NCBI GenBank assembly: GCA_022059125.1
Contig: JAEUWY010000016.1
Location: 682,001 to 746,000 of the forward strand
Direction of reading: 5' to 3'
Length of the DNA: 64,000 nucleotides
Source of the DNA: Corynespora cassiicola
Taxonomy: Eukaryota > Ascomycota > Dothideomycetes > Pleosporales > Corynesporascaceae
Shown here in pieces: positions 41,875-52,739 of this stretch. The notes beneath the pieces were generated by a model that worked only from the letters and a program-made list of their open reading frames with translations, ran no database searches and was not told where the DNA came from. How positions within the stretch are numbered: the stretch's first letter is position 1; each line of letters starts with the position of its first letter. Position numbers and translations under genes: made by a program.

Positions 41875-43912
41875 ATGGCGCCCAAAACAAAGGTCGCGCA
41901 AGAACCGCGCGAGGCGAAGCGATTTCTTGCGCCCGAACCGACCGATCTTGAGCTCGCTGTCGCCGGGCACGAGTTGGGGGACAGCGATGCGGAGATGCAA
42001 ATGCAGCTCGCGAACGAGCAAAACGAGTCTGATTGGGAGGGCTTCCAAGAAGAGGACAAGTCCGACAAAGAAGAAGGGAGCGAAGATGCAGAGAGCGACG
42101 CTGAGAGCATGAATATCGTAGTGGAGAACAAGAGGAAAGAAAAGTTGGTACGCCCTAAGGACAAGGAAGAGGAAGACCTCGAGCGTCTCGTCTTCGGTGA
42201 TGCTGCTGGGTTCAGAGAGGGCCTAGAGTCCTTCTCGCTCGCTCAGACAGGTGGTGGCATAGAGGATTCCTCCGACGGGGAAGCCGATGATAAGGAGCTG
42301 GATGATGTCGCAGATCAGGATCTGTTCTTCTTCGATTCTGGTCCTGTTCCTGCTCCAGGGAGCTCAAAACCCGCCGCAGCTGCCGAGGATGATTTAGAAG
42401 ATGAAGAGGATCAACCAGCGTGGGAGGACAGCGATGACGAGCGTGTGGTTGTCAGCTTGGCATCTGTGCCTCAGTTGAGGAAACTCAGAGAGACCGAGGC
42501 CGACGATGTTGTTGATGGCAAGGAATACGCGCGACGATTGCGAAAGCAGTACGAGAGACTTTATCCTACGCCCGAGTGGGCGATAGAAGCTGCCGGAAAA
42601 GCGAAGAGGAAGAGGAGACGCACAATGGAGGATGGCGAGAGTGACGAACAGTCAGCCAGTGACATGGAAATGGACGATGAAGAGCTCTCGACACAGCCAC
42701 TGGCACGTCTGCTAAGGGACGCAGATATTCTATCACGAAACGCCAGAGGCACAGCCAAGAGGAGAAAGCTTCAGGCGGGTACAGTCGACATCCAGAGACT
42801 GAGGGATGTGTCTGGGGCGGGGCCTGTACGTGCATCTTTTACACTCTCCACTGTCTACGCTAACAACTCCATCACAGTCCGCAATCACCTCGCTTTCTTT
42901 CCACCCCACCTATCCTCTCCTGCTATCCTCGGGACCTAGCTCAACTCTCTATCTACATCACGTAGACCCCAACTCTCAGCCACCAAATCCACTCCTCACA
43001 TCGCTTCATATGAAGCACACCCCTCTGACTACTACCGCTTTTCATCCTTCAGCTTCGGACTCGCGCATCTTCCTCAGCGCTCGTCGGCGTTACTTCCATG
43101 TGTGGAATCTCGCTACAGGCACGATTGAAAAGGTCTCTCGGGTCTATGGACATCAGCACGAGCAACGTACCATGGAATACTTTTCGCTTTCACCGGATGG
43201 AAAATACATGGCATTGCGCGGGTCATCCAAAAAGGGCGGAGGCGTGATCAATGTCCTGGACGCAATGACTCTCCAGTGGGTTACCCAAGTAAGAATCGAA
43301 TCACGTCATGGTGTCGCCGACTTTGTCTGGTGGGGAGACAGCAACGGCCTTTGCATTGTTGGAAAGAATGGAGAGGTCACTGAGTGGAGTATTACGCAGG
43401 GCGTGCTAGGAAGATGGACGGATGAAGGTGCTATTGGTACGACGGTGATTGCTGTCGGCGGCAAGAGTGGACGAGATGGATGGATAGGCGGCGATCGATG
43501 GGTTGCCATTGGAAGCTCTAGCGGCATCGTTAATATCTATGATCGGCGAGCTTGGAGCGAGAAGGCGCCCACTGCAGACGGCACTGCGGATGCTAACAAC
43601 GGCATCCCCAAAGCGCCCAAGCCTGTACGTGCTCTGGAGAACCTTACCACGCCAACCTCACACCTCGCATTCTCTCCCGATGGGCAAGTTCTGGCCATGG
43701 CGAGTCGTTGGAAGCACAACGCCCTAAAGCTTGTGCATTTGCCATCGGCTACCGTATTCAAAAATTGGCCTACAGAGAAGACATCTCTCGGTCGGATTAG
43801 TGCAATTGCCTGGGGACGACCCTCTGAAGAAGATGAAAGAGAGGGCAGTGTGGCTTTGCTAGCTGTTGGAAGTGAAACTGGACGGGTGAAGCTATGGGAG
43901 GTTAGAGCCTGA
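41875..43912 (+). CDS. UTP18: U3 snoRNP / SSU processome WD40 protein Utp18
   Basis: Exons 41875-42825 and 42878-43912 give 661 aa. The intron (52 nt) has GTACGT donor and TAACAAC branch; spliced, AGP joins SAITSLSFHPTYPLLLSSG, the first WD repeat. The N-terminal 310 residues are acidic and disordered (runs of Asp/Glu, DSDDE, KRKRRR nuclear signal). The C-terminus is a WD40 propeller (about 318-660), with GVINVLDA, IGSSSGIVNIYD and GRVKLWEV. Utp18 acts in 18S rRNA maturation and recruits the exosome via its N-terminal arch-interaction motif; the motif itself was not located here. ATG 41875 follows a pyrimidine-rich leader; the frame extends upstream only by chance. Confidence 0.92.
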
Positions 43913-44771
43913 TAGTGCGATATGGGGAAAAAATGAGGTTTGAAATTGGATAGCAGTTCATACATGGAATTTCATGGGATGAGTTAGCCTCCACTAGATA
44001 CCAGTGTGGCCATAGTCACGGGACATGGGGTTATTCCGCTTTCTTCTTCTTTTTGACACACCCTCTGGACTTCACTATCGGTTTCTGTGGGGACCTCTTC
44101 TTGCAAAAACTCCCCCTCCCTTTTACTTCAACCACTGCTCTCAATAGCACCCTTGGTTTCCACCGTCGGAGCTCGGTTCGCAGCCAACTCTGATTAGGCA
44201 GCTGCATCCATTCAGGTCTGCGAGTGGTGCGCAAGGCAGCAGAAGTTCCGCCCTCAGTGAGTCCGCTTCTTCCACACACACACACACACACACACATTTA
44301 CTAGATGCCACCTTTATTACATCACGTTCAGTTGACTCTTCTTCTCTTGAGTCACTCTCAACAGTAATCGCCATCACGGAAAAATACCTACACAACTATC
44401 GCATCACTATAAGATCGCGGCTGGGCGCTGGGTTGTTCAGCTTGTTTACACTAGCACACCAAATACTCAAGGCCTTCCAAGGTTTGGGTTGTAATCAGAG
44501 TAAGTGATCTTGTTCATTGGTAGGTTTTGGCTCATCACTTGCTCATTTCCCTGCTGCCCCTTCCTCATCGTCCTTGCGTCATGGTTGTCTTCGTGTCAAA
44601 CTGGAAGGAGAACTCAAGCAGCGGGCAAACAACGCATGGTTTGCCGATTGCCTTCGTTCTTCCATCCACCATCTACTCCCTTTCGTACGAGCACCGCACA
44701 TTGCACAGTAAATTTCCACAGGCATATTCGGAGCTGTATCATAGCCACAACATCTTCTCACTACTCCGAGC
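43913..44771. other. Spacer, UTP18 / surface protein
   Basis: 859 bp; holds the (CA)12 microsatellite. No gene: the minus frames here end in Cys/Val repeats translated from the microsatellite. Confidence 0.5.
44273..44296. repeat. (CA)12 microsatellite
   Basis: Perfect dinucleotide tract, seen directly. Confidence 0.9.
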
Positions 44772-47216
44772 ATGGCCAAGAGCAAGAACAAAAATAAGAA
44801 AAGACAACAAGCGAAGCGGAATGAAGGTCTACGGCAATCCTCCGACAAACCAGTCCCGGCCACACCATCGCAGGCCACCAATCCAGGTACAGCCCATTCG
44901 CTGGTGACATCGGAGAAGGTTCGACCTGGCCGATGGTCGTCAGAAACGACTCCTGCACCTCATACACCGAGCACAAGAACGGGTTCTGTGGCTTCCATCT
45001 GGAGTCTTATGTCCTCCAACCGGTCAAGTATTTCCTCTCTTGAGTCGGATTCAAGTCAAGCACTACCCAAGGACGTCCGAATGATTGGTACAGATCAGGA
45101 AAACAAGCAACAGCCGAGTCGACCATTTCGTCGACGTCCGTGGATGTTTAGACCATGCCAGTGGTGGCCCTGTCGTGCGGTCAAATGGATTTGCAGATTC
45201 TTTGCTGCCATGTACCGTATTTTGAGAAGAGGAAACTGGGTTCTCGACTTTGTACACACGGTTGCTCTACTCGGCCTGTTTCTCTTTGGCTGCTGGGTGG
45301 CTTTGGAAGGCTTGCTCAAGATATTCCGGCCTGTTGCCGCACAAGAGGCTTCCGGGGGAAACTGCAGCATCGTCTATGTCACAATTCCCGGCCCGATCAT
45401 TACTGTCTCACTCATTAACTCCAAACCGTCGGACCCGGCCAAAGGTACATATTACTATTCGGTCATCAACGGCACGACAGAATGGTTGAACAGCATTGCC
45501 CCGCCAAGCCACTTCAGTACGCTCATCACAAAGACGCCTGAAATCATTTCGCTACCCTCATCAGCTCAACCGCCAGCTACAGGGCCGCCTCCGATCACTG
45601 CATCGACGATGCCAACAAGCACTATACCATCTGTCCCTGGTGTTCCTTTGCCGTCATCAGCACCTGGCTCTCCTCCGCCGCCCCTTACTCCTTCAAGCTT
45701 GTCAAGTATACTTGGGCAACCGCCGCCACCGCCAGGTTCTATGCCGATTCCTCCCTCAAGCAGCGGCCCGAGTGTACCTTCGGGTCTGTCATCATCGTGC
45801 TCAAGCAGTCTGCCTGGTGTACCTTGTACAAATGGCCCGCCGGTCATCATCAGCACGCAACCAACACCTACACGTACTCCCGGGGTGCCAGTGCCATCCA
45901 CGGACACTGTGAGGCTCACCCTGTCCCTGCCGAGCCCGCCACTGTCCACCACGTCGTCAAGCATCAGTATGTCAAGCAGCACCATCATGACTTCGTCCTT
46001 GGGTGGGATAACCTTTTCTCTCTTCTCGAGCAGTCGGAGTCTACCCGTTTCGTCAAGTAGCCGTCTTTTGCCCTCACCGACCAGCTCCCGATTATTGTCA
46101 TCGCCATCGAGCAGCCGCGGTGCCTCTTCATCAGTTCCTAGTAGCAGGTCGGTGAGTGTGTCCAGTACGTCACCGGCGCCTTCAGTGTCCCTTTCCAGGA
46201 CGCCCATATTCTCTGGGTCGACAGCATCACGAAGCCGTCCGATCCCCAGCTCTCCTCCGCCAACATGTACCGGACAAAATTCGGATGCTGCCTGTTCAGG
46301 CATCATGACCAAAGTGCTGTCTTTTGGGGACACGGCGTACAGCTTCATGTTTCCGACTCCGAACATTACAACCACGGTATCGTACTGGACCGGCACGTAC
46401 CCGACGGTGGCCGGGGAAGATGGGTTGTCGATTCCGTCGACTACGAGGACGGCTCGTCTGACGCCAGTGTCTGAGCTTCCCTCATTCGACGTCTTCAGCC
46501 CAACGGGCTTCAAGACGATTGTCACGACGATTGTCAGTGAGTCGGTGACGCGGACCGAGACCAAGGAAGTGGCAGCGGCGGCGGAGCCCACGGGGTGCGG
46601 CGAGTACGGCAACTTCACGCTCACATTCGACGACGTGTACGTCGGGCCAGACAAGTCAGAGGTGCTGCCGGTGAACGGGATGAACAACCCGTACCACCAT
46701 CTCTTCTACGCCAACGGATACACGTACGTCCCGGACCGGTGGGAGCCCTATCCTGCCGTGTCACAGCCCAACGTCGCCATGTACCTGCCGCTCACGGGGG
46801 CGCTCCTGCCGAACACGGCCTTTGCGGGGACACTGCTTCCCGGGGAAATTGGGGCTGGCCCGCGGGCGTCGGTGGACGCGTACTGGGTCAACGCCTACAC
46901 GGGCTTCTTTGGGTGCGCGCTGAACGGCATCACGCCCTGCACCCTCCGCGTCACGGGGTACCGCTACGACGCGACCGTGGGGGACGAGGTGGTGGTGGCC
47001 GAGCAGAACGTCACGATCCCGCCGTGCTGGGGCTACATCAACTGCCAGCTGAGCCAGGTCAACTTCACCGAGCAGTTCCGGGCGCTGTCGGGCATCCAGT
47101 TCAACGCGTACACGTACGCCCTGGGCATCCCGCAGGTCTTGATGGTGGACAGCCTGGGGCTGGAGTGGTACAACAACACGTGCGCGGCGGGCATCCACCG
47201 CATCGGCCATCGTTAG
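44772..47216 (+). CDS. Mucin-like single-pass surface protein
   Basis: Uninterrupted 814-aa frame. The N-terminal ~150 residues are cytoplasmic and very basic (MAKSKNKNKKRQQAKRNEG, later RRRPWMFRP). One transmembrane helix lies near residues 158-180 (VHTVALLGLFLFGCWVAL), which suggests type II topology. An ectodomain of about 630 residues follows: a long Ser/Pro/Thr stalk (about 265-500, dense O-glycosylation likely) and a Cys-bearing C-terminal domain (about 505-814). That domain begins CTGQNSDAACSGI and contains GCGEYGNFTLTFDDVYV, PYHHLFYANGYTYVP and GFFGCALNGITPC. Its pairs of Cys and N-glycosylation sequons fit a folded extracellular module seen at the C-terminus of other fungal wall proteins; no catalytic motif. 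Likely a cell-wall contact or sensing protein. The 373-aa antisense frame is a by-product of the stalk composition. Confidence 0.8.
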   Translation: MAKSKNKNKKRQQAKRNEGLRQSSDKPVPATPSQATNPGTAHSLVTSEKVRPGRWSSETTPAPHTPSTRTGSVASIWSLMSSNRSSISSLESDSSQALPKDVRMIGTDQENKQQPSRPFRRRPWMFRPCQWWPCRAVKWICRFFAAMYRILRRGNWVLDFVHTVALLGLFLFGCWVALEGLLKIFRPVAAQEASGGNCSIVYVTIPGPIITVSLINSKPSDPAKGTYYYSVINGTTEWLNSIAPPSHFSTLITKTPEIISLPSSAQPPATGPPPITASTMPTSTIPSVPGVPLPSSAPGSPPPPLTPSSLSSILGQPPPPPGSMPIPPSSSGPSVPSGLSSSCSSSLPGVPCTNGPPVIISTQPTPTRTPGVPVPSTDTVRLTLSLPSPPLSTTSSSISMSSSTIMTSSLGGITFSLFSSSRSLPVSSSSRLLPSPTSSRLLSSPSSSRGASSSVPSSRSVSVSSTSPAPSVSLSRTPIFSGSTASRSRPIPSSPPPTCTGQNSDAACSGIMTKVLSFGDTAYSFMFPTPNITTTVSYWTGTYPTVAGEDGLSIPSTTRTARLTPVSELPSFDVFSPTGFKTIVTTIVSESVTRTETKEVAAAAEPTGCGEYGNFTLTFDDVYVGPDKSEVLPVNGMNNPYHHLFYANGYTYVPDRWEPYPAVSQPNVAMYLPLTGALLPNTAFAGTLLPGEIGAGPRASVDAYWVNAYTGFFGCALNGITPCTLRVTGYRYDATVGDEVVVAEQNVTIPPCWGYINCQLSQVNFTEQFRALSGIQFNAYTYALGIPQVLMVDSLGLEWYNNTCAAGIHRIGHR

Positions 47217-48895
47217 TAGACTCTCTTCTTGCACGCGTAGCCATCATCATCATGTCGACATGCTAACCCGGCGTGCTAGACTGGGGACCGCCGTAGTGGC
47301 AGCTCGAGGCATTGGGAGCACCATGGCACCAGGCCGCCAAGGGGGGGGAGGCAACTAAGCAACTATCTCATCGCATCAGCATGGACATCACCACATTGGC
47401 ATAGCTGGATCCGGAATGGGAGAGTGGAGAAGGGCAATGTGGGAGGGGCGGAGGGAGGCCGGGGCAGGGCAGCATAGCAAATAGCGAGCAATGGAGAGTG
47501 GACAAAGCAACCAGAGTTCCTGCAGATGACGGGTGTGGTCAGAGCAGGGCCGTCTCATCTGACTCCTGTGGCGGCGGATTGATAACGAGGTGTGGGTGAG
47601 AAGTTTGGGGGGGAGGAGCGGACTGGTTGGCCAGCGCCCGGCGCTGCGGTCGTCGCCGTCGTCACGGTCGGGTTCCTGCCCTCACATGGCCCAGCCCGCT
47701 GAAACATATATCCAGATGGAGCAGCAGCAGCTGGGCGCGGCTGCCGTCGAGGGCGGCAGGCACGGGCGCGGCGCCCCAGGCGGGCCCCGGCCGGGGGTGC
47801 GAGGGCAGGCGCCGTGGCACCGTGGCTGCGTGGCTGCCTCTCCGGGGACGCCCTCGCGGCAGGCAGGCAGGAGAGAGCAGGAGGGCAGGAAGGCGCGAGG
47901 CAGTCTACACTCCAGCCCTGGACCCCATGGAGCACGCAGGGCCAGAGGGAGGGCGCGCGGCGGGACGGCCGGGAGCGTGGGAGCGAGGGGGTAGGGTACC
48001 GTACCAGGCCACCAGGCTAGCAGGCCAGCCGGCGAGCGACCATGCACAGCGCCTGGAGATCGAATCCGAATCCAAACCTACCGTGCATGCTCTGCCGGAG
48101 CAGTTCTCGCCGGCTGGGAGCTGGCGCAACAGGAGGCTGGCGGCGTCGGCGGCGGCGGCGTGCGTCGGCGTGGTTGCTGTTCGCGTGATGGATGCTTGGC
48201 GCGCGTGACGCGACGGGCAAGAGAGGGCAGCGAGCCGCGAGCAGCACGCAGCACGCAGCAGCAAGAGCGAGCGGGCGGCGATACAGCGATAGCAGCGCAG
48301 CGCAGCGTCGAAGGCCGTCGACGCCCTGCCCCAGCTGCACCTGGACCTGCCTGACCGGCCCTGCCCTGCTGCCCTGCTGCCCTCCTGCCCTCCTGCCCTG
48401 CCCTGTCCTGCCCTGCACGCCTGCCTGCCTGCTCGCCTGCACAATATATCCGCCAGCCCGCCCACCCTCTGCGTGGGATTGCTCCCTCAGTCGCTTCTGG
48501 CCTCCATCATTCCAGCATTCTTCGTTTCGCCCCCCCTCGGCCCCAAGCCCAGTTTTTTCCCACGCCCATTGTCGGGTTGCCCGATTGTCGCTCGCCTCCG
48601 CGCTTTGCGTGCTCGCCGGCCTCACTGTCCGCCCCGAGCTCCGTGTCGCATGTCGCCTTGCCGGCGCGCGCCATCCTCTCAAGGCCGCAGTAAGCGAAGC
48701 CCCCAGGGCCTGCTCTGCGTCTTCTTTTGCCCCTAGGCCGAGTCCAGCCTAGCCCGCCTGCCCGCTTGCCCTGCCCTGCCACCAACTGCAGAGCACTCTC
48801 TTTCCCTCCTCCACTTCAAGCCGCAGAGGCTCCTCTCCCGCCCAAGTCGAGCCTGAACCATCCGGGCCCCCCCCAAAGAGCGCAGCCGCAGAACC
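47217..48895. promoter_or_regulatory. Long GC-rich leader/promoter of the CCCH gene
   Basis: 1.68 kb. GC-rich and locally extreme, with stacked overlapping open frames on both strands (up to 221 aa) that are Ala/Arg/Pro/Gly low complexity and have no motif. It contains a C-rich repeat at 48356-48440 and a G8 run near 47342. No gene called. Confidence 0.5.
48356..48440. repeat. CCTGC/CCCTG tandem low-complexity tract
   Basis: Irregular tandem repeats of CCCTGC and CCTGCC on the plus strand for about 85 nt, with nearly no A. Confidence 0.8.
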
Positions 48896-51007
48896 ATGAC
48901 TGCGTTTGCACAAAACACCCACCCAGGTCCCGAGCTCGCAGATAAACCCCACCACGATCTCCCCCCACCACAGCAACTCCACCACGGCCCTTTCTCTCAC
49001 CAGTTGAGCCCGCCGGCCTCGTCCTTTGCCAGCCCTCCTCCCCAGAATCCCCAGAGCCCCCAGCGCATCTCCCACCGCTCCTCGACCGACTTCCGCCCCT
49101 CGACCGCCAACGGCACCATGGCCGGCGCAAATGGCAACGGTCCCATGCCTGTCCCCGGCGGCTCGCATGGTCGCATGGGCAATGGCCACGGCCACGGAGC
49201 AAACATGCGCGATATGGGATTCGGCGGCCCGCGTAGTCCGCCAAACAATAAGAGTAGGCACAAATCTGCCAGAGCCGCTGCTGGCCGCTTGTTAACATCC
49301 ACACAGGCACCTCCCATGTGCCCTGCAAATTCTACCGACAGGGAGCTTGTCAGGCTGGAAAGGCCTGCCCGTTCCTCCACTCCGACGAACCGCTCGCCGA
49401 GCGCGCTCCCTGCAAATACTTCACCAAGGTGAGCTTACTCGCCCGCTTTTGCGCCCGTCCTCATTCGCTAACACTCCCCCAAGGGCAACTGCAAGTTTGG
49501 TCCAAAATGCGCTCTCGCACACATCCTACCCAACGGCCATGTGGTGAACCGAAACCACATCGGAGGCAGCAGTCACTTCAATCGGGTCAACATCCAACAC
49601 CATAATGAGCCCGCTCCGAATAGCTCGCTTCTCACTATGCAGGCGCACATGGCACCCATGCAGCCCAACTATCCGTTCCCGGGACAGGATGAATACTTTG
49701 GCGGCCACAAGCCCTACGACATGATTCCCACCATCGACACCACCTTCTCCTCGCACCCTGGGTCCAATTACGGCTCTCCCCCGAACGAGAACGGCCGCCT
49801 ACCGATTTCGCCGGTCCAGAAGGGCCTCAGCGTTATGGATGTACAGTTGCCGGCTTCATTTGACAGCCAGGGCGTTTCTCACGCGGCGCGCTACGGCCCG
49901 ATGGCGTCTTCGGTACCCGCTAAATTTTTGGCCAACTCACCGCCTTCGTCGTTCCAGGGCGATTCACCAGCACTTAGAAATTTGCATGACTCCGCCTTCG
50001 GCGATGGATCGCGCAGGGCCGCTGCCCTGGGATCGTCCCCGCCTGAATCAATCGAGCAGCCGATTGGCCGACGCATCTTGCATTCTGAATTGGGCGGATG
50101 GAGGTCGAGGAACACGCTCTCTTCCAGTGTTGGGGCACGCCCGGCTCTTGCGATGAATGATGATTGGGACGAGTCGGATCTGATTGGCAAGTTCGAGGAG
50201 GAACTTCTACCTAGCTCCCTCAACGACCTCTTGACACCCCAGGAAAAGATGCGCCGTTTCTCGCGCGATCACGGTGACAATGATGGCAACTCTTTGTCCC
50301 ATAGGACCTCCCTGTCTCGGTTGGGTGCGTCTCCGACCGCTTCGGACCTCAAAGTTGGTTCTCCGACCGGTCTCACCTCCTCCCCCTCTCGTTTCCAATC
50401 GTTCTGGGGCAAATCGCGCACGTCCAATAACGATGGCATGGAGTCTGGTTCGTTGCCTGGAACCTCTGCATTTGGCCACGTCGGTTCTCCGCTCCGCAAC
50501 TCGACCCTGCACCCTGGAGCAAGTCCCTCGCTGCGAGCCATGAACCGCCCTACGTCTGGCGAGGCCAGCCCATTCGTCTCCTCGCCCCCACGCCAAGCCT
50601 CCATGAGTATGATCAGCCAGCAATTGCAGCGCACTCGCCTTTCCTCACGTGCGTCCGAGGAGCCTGGCCTTCACCCTGGAGTGCCTCGCGTCACCTCCGC
50701 GTCTAGCATGGGCAGTACCGGTGGTCGACTTGGTATGGACCGCGCCGTGAGCAGCAGCAGTATCAACCGCGAGCGGATCGAAGAAGAGCAGGGTCTGTTC
50801 AGCATGGAAGAAGAGGAAGACATGAATGCCAAGAGCAAGGATGGTGCTTCCACGACCTCCAGCTCGAGCAACAAGCGTCTCAGCGGTCTCTCTTGGGGCA
50901 GCGGTGGCAAGGCCAGCCCTAGTCTCGCTCCTATCGGCGGACACCGAGCAGGTGCCAACACTTCCGGTGCGGGCAGGGAAAACGGCCCTTGGGGCAACAA
51001 TGCCTAA
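48896..51007 (+). CDS. CCCH zinc-finger protein, Lee1-like
   Basis: Exons 48896-49253, 49307-49428 and 49484-51007 give 667 aa. Two CCCH fingers at the junction region: CKFYRQGACQAGKACPFLH (C-x7-C-x5-C-x3-H) and, across intron 2, CKYFTKGNCKFGPKCALAH (same spacing). Both are complete only after splicing, which supports the introns (53 and 55 nt). The N-terminal 119 residues are Pro/His/Gly-rich and disordered. The long C-terminal part is Ser/Pro/Gly-rich with many SP and TP sites, a GGR-like SMGSTGGRLG segment, and an acidic LFSMEEEEDM. Paired fingers of this type bind single-stranded RNA; this protein resembles yeast Lee1 and its filamentous-fungal relatives, whose function is little known. 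Confidence 0.88.
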
Positions 51008-52620
51008 GCCAGCCAGACCCCCCGATCTTCCACGTCGTCTTTTTCGATATTCGACGAACCGCACGTACGCGATACCAAAAGCGATATACGACCCAGGACG
51101 GGCCCTTGTACGAGCAAGAGCACTCGAGACTGATGTCAACCAAAACAGCAATACCCTCATCTCCCAGTAGCCTGGTGTTATGGAGTCCGACTTCCCGGTG
51201 GCAGCGATCTACCAATAAAACAACTCGTGGCATTTTCCTTCATCTCGACATTTGAAAAGTACAGCGGGCTTCGGCGACTTGCATATTGGGGCGTTCGTTC
51301 CCTTAGCCTTAATCTGGCCCTTCGGTTACCAACCATCTGGCTACCTCCGACTTCTTCATGATGTATAATTCCTTCTCAGCCGCCGCCGCACAGGGTGGTA
51401 TATATGCCCCTGACGCCCACGTCTATTCACGCGCGGCTTTTTTGCGACTGACATTTACGATTTTGATGCACAAACCCCAACTACATGCACGCGCAAAAAC
51501 ATTCCTAAAATAAAGATATTCTTTCTGGTCTCCCATTTCGTTGGCTTCAGCTATCAAAGTAGCTTTCTGTCATAGCTCTATCCCTCCATCGCAACCCCCC
51601 TCGGCATTTGAGGTCATGGCGAGGCGCGGGTGAATCAATCAACCATCATCTTTATCTCGGGATCGGCAACAAGAGAGAGGGGAACCAAAAAAGAAAACAA
51701 TTTCACTTTTCTCTTCTTTCCTTTTCCAATGTTTGTCGATCGAGATAGGGCAGGCGTTTTTTTTTTTATCCTTTCCAACGATCAATTAATCCATCCCCGT
51801 GCCTGAATCCCTTTTGGTGGGAGGAGTAGTCACTTTCTTTTGCCGCTTCCCATCTAGCCTATCTGCGAACCGACCCATCTACAGGAGATTTATCCGCGAG
51901 GCATGGGGGGCGCTAGGAGTGCGAGAATGACTAGATAATTTATCCTACACTCACCCCCCTTTTTTTCTCAGGATGGAAAGATGGGATGCCATGATTTGAT
52001 ATGGATCTAAAAGGATATCATGCACTTCTACGCTGATTGATCTACCTGCTGCTTTCCGCTGCCGCTACTACTTCTACAACGGTCATTTACGCCGAGATTT
52101 CAATGCGCGTGCATGATGTGTGGGGGACTCCTCTTCTTGGGAATTATTTTCTCTTCTTCGTATGGTGGGGATATTAGATGGGCTATGTGGTTACGGGGGG
52201 GTTGGTGATGGAGATCTTCATGAGGGGATGTAGATGAGAATTGATGGATGTGAGTATATGAATTGGCATTGGAGATGTTACGAATAGAAGATTTATGTCT
52301 TTAGTTGAGCTTTGTGTGCTTGGTGATGTGTGCTGTGATGCTGTGTTGGAATTTGGGTTGGATCGGGGAGTTGTATTGGAGTTTGCATGGTCTGAGTATT
52401 GAGGGTGCAGGTATGTGGGGCGGCGCTAGATGGATGGACATTCTGAAGAAGCGTATGGGTGATGTAAATGATGCGTAGCTTCAAATCGGGTCGCGTATGG
52501 GCAATGGGTGTTGTGTACGAATGCCCGAAAATGCGCCCAGGACGGGTGATGAGGATTTGACGTGTGCTGTAGGCACATCTACATAGAAAACACGGGTTTA
52601 GTAAGCGGGGGACAGGGGAG
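51008..52620. other. 3' region of the CCCH gene
   Basis: 1.6 kb without a gene. The plus strand from about 52110 to 52450 is strikingly G/T-rich and poor in C. Poly-T and poly-pyrimidine tracts near 51.7-51.8 kb. No ORF with support. Confidence 0.5.
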
Positions 52621-52623
52621 GTG

Positions 52624-52631
52624 TATATAAA
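52624..52631 (+). promoter_or_regulatory. Isolated TATA box with pyrimidine initiator
   Basis: TATATAAA, followed by a pyrimidine-rich stretch (52660-52674) and an ATG at 52679 that opens only a 10-codon frame. The shape is that of a fungal Pol II promoter, but no gene is seen behind it. Confidence 0.35.
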
Positions 52632-52739
52632 GACCCGCTTTCTCCCGCTGGAATCTCTCTTTTTTTCTTCCTTACATTATGGAAGCTGGAGGTGTCTACC
52701 GATCCTGCTGACAATGGGAAAATGCTGTCTAAAAGCCGA

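Noticed and set aside
22401..44296. Regular CA tracts and CCTGC repeats considered as CRISPR-like arrays
   Set aside because: Simple microsatellites without unique spacers, in a eukaryotic genome.
45566..46687. 373-aa antisense frame across the surface-protein gene
   Set aside because: It mirrors the Ser/Pro stalk codons; no motif or start context, and the sense frame is clearly coding.
47905..48682. Large overlapping minus frames in the GC-rich leader
   Set aside because: Low-complexity Ala/Arg/Gly products, mutually overlapping, no motif.
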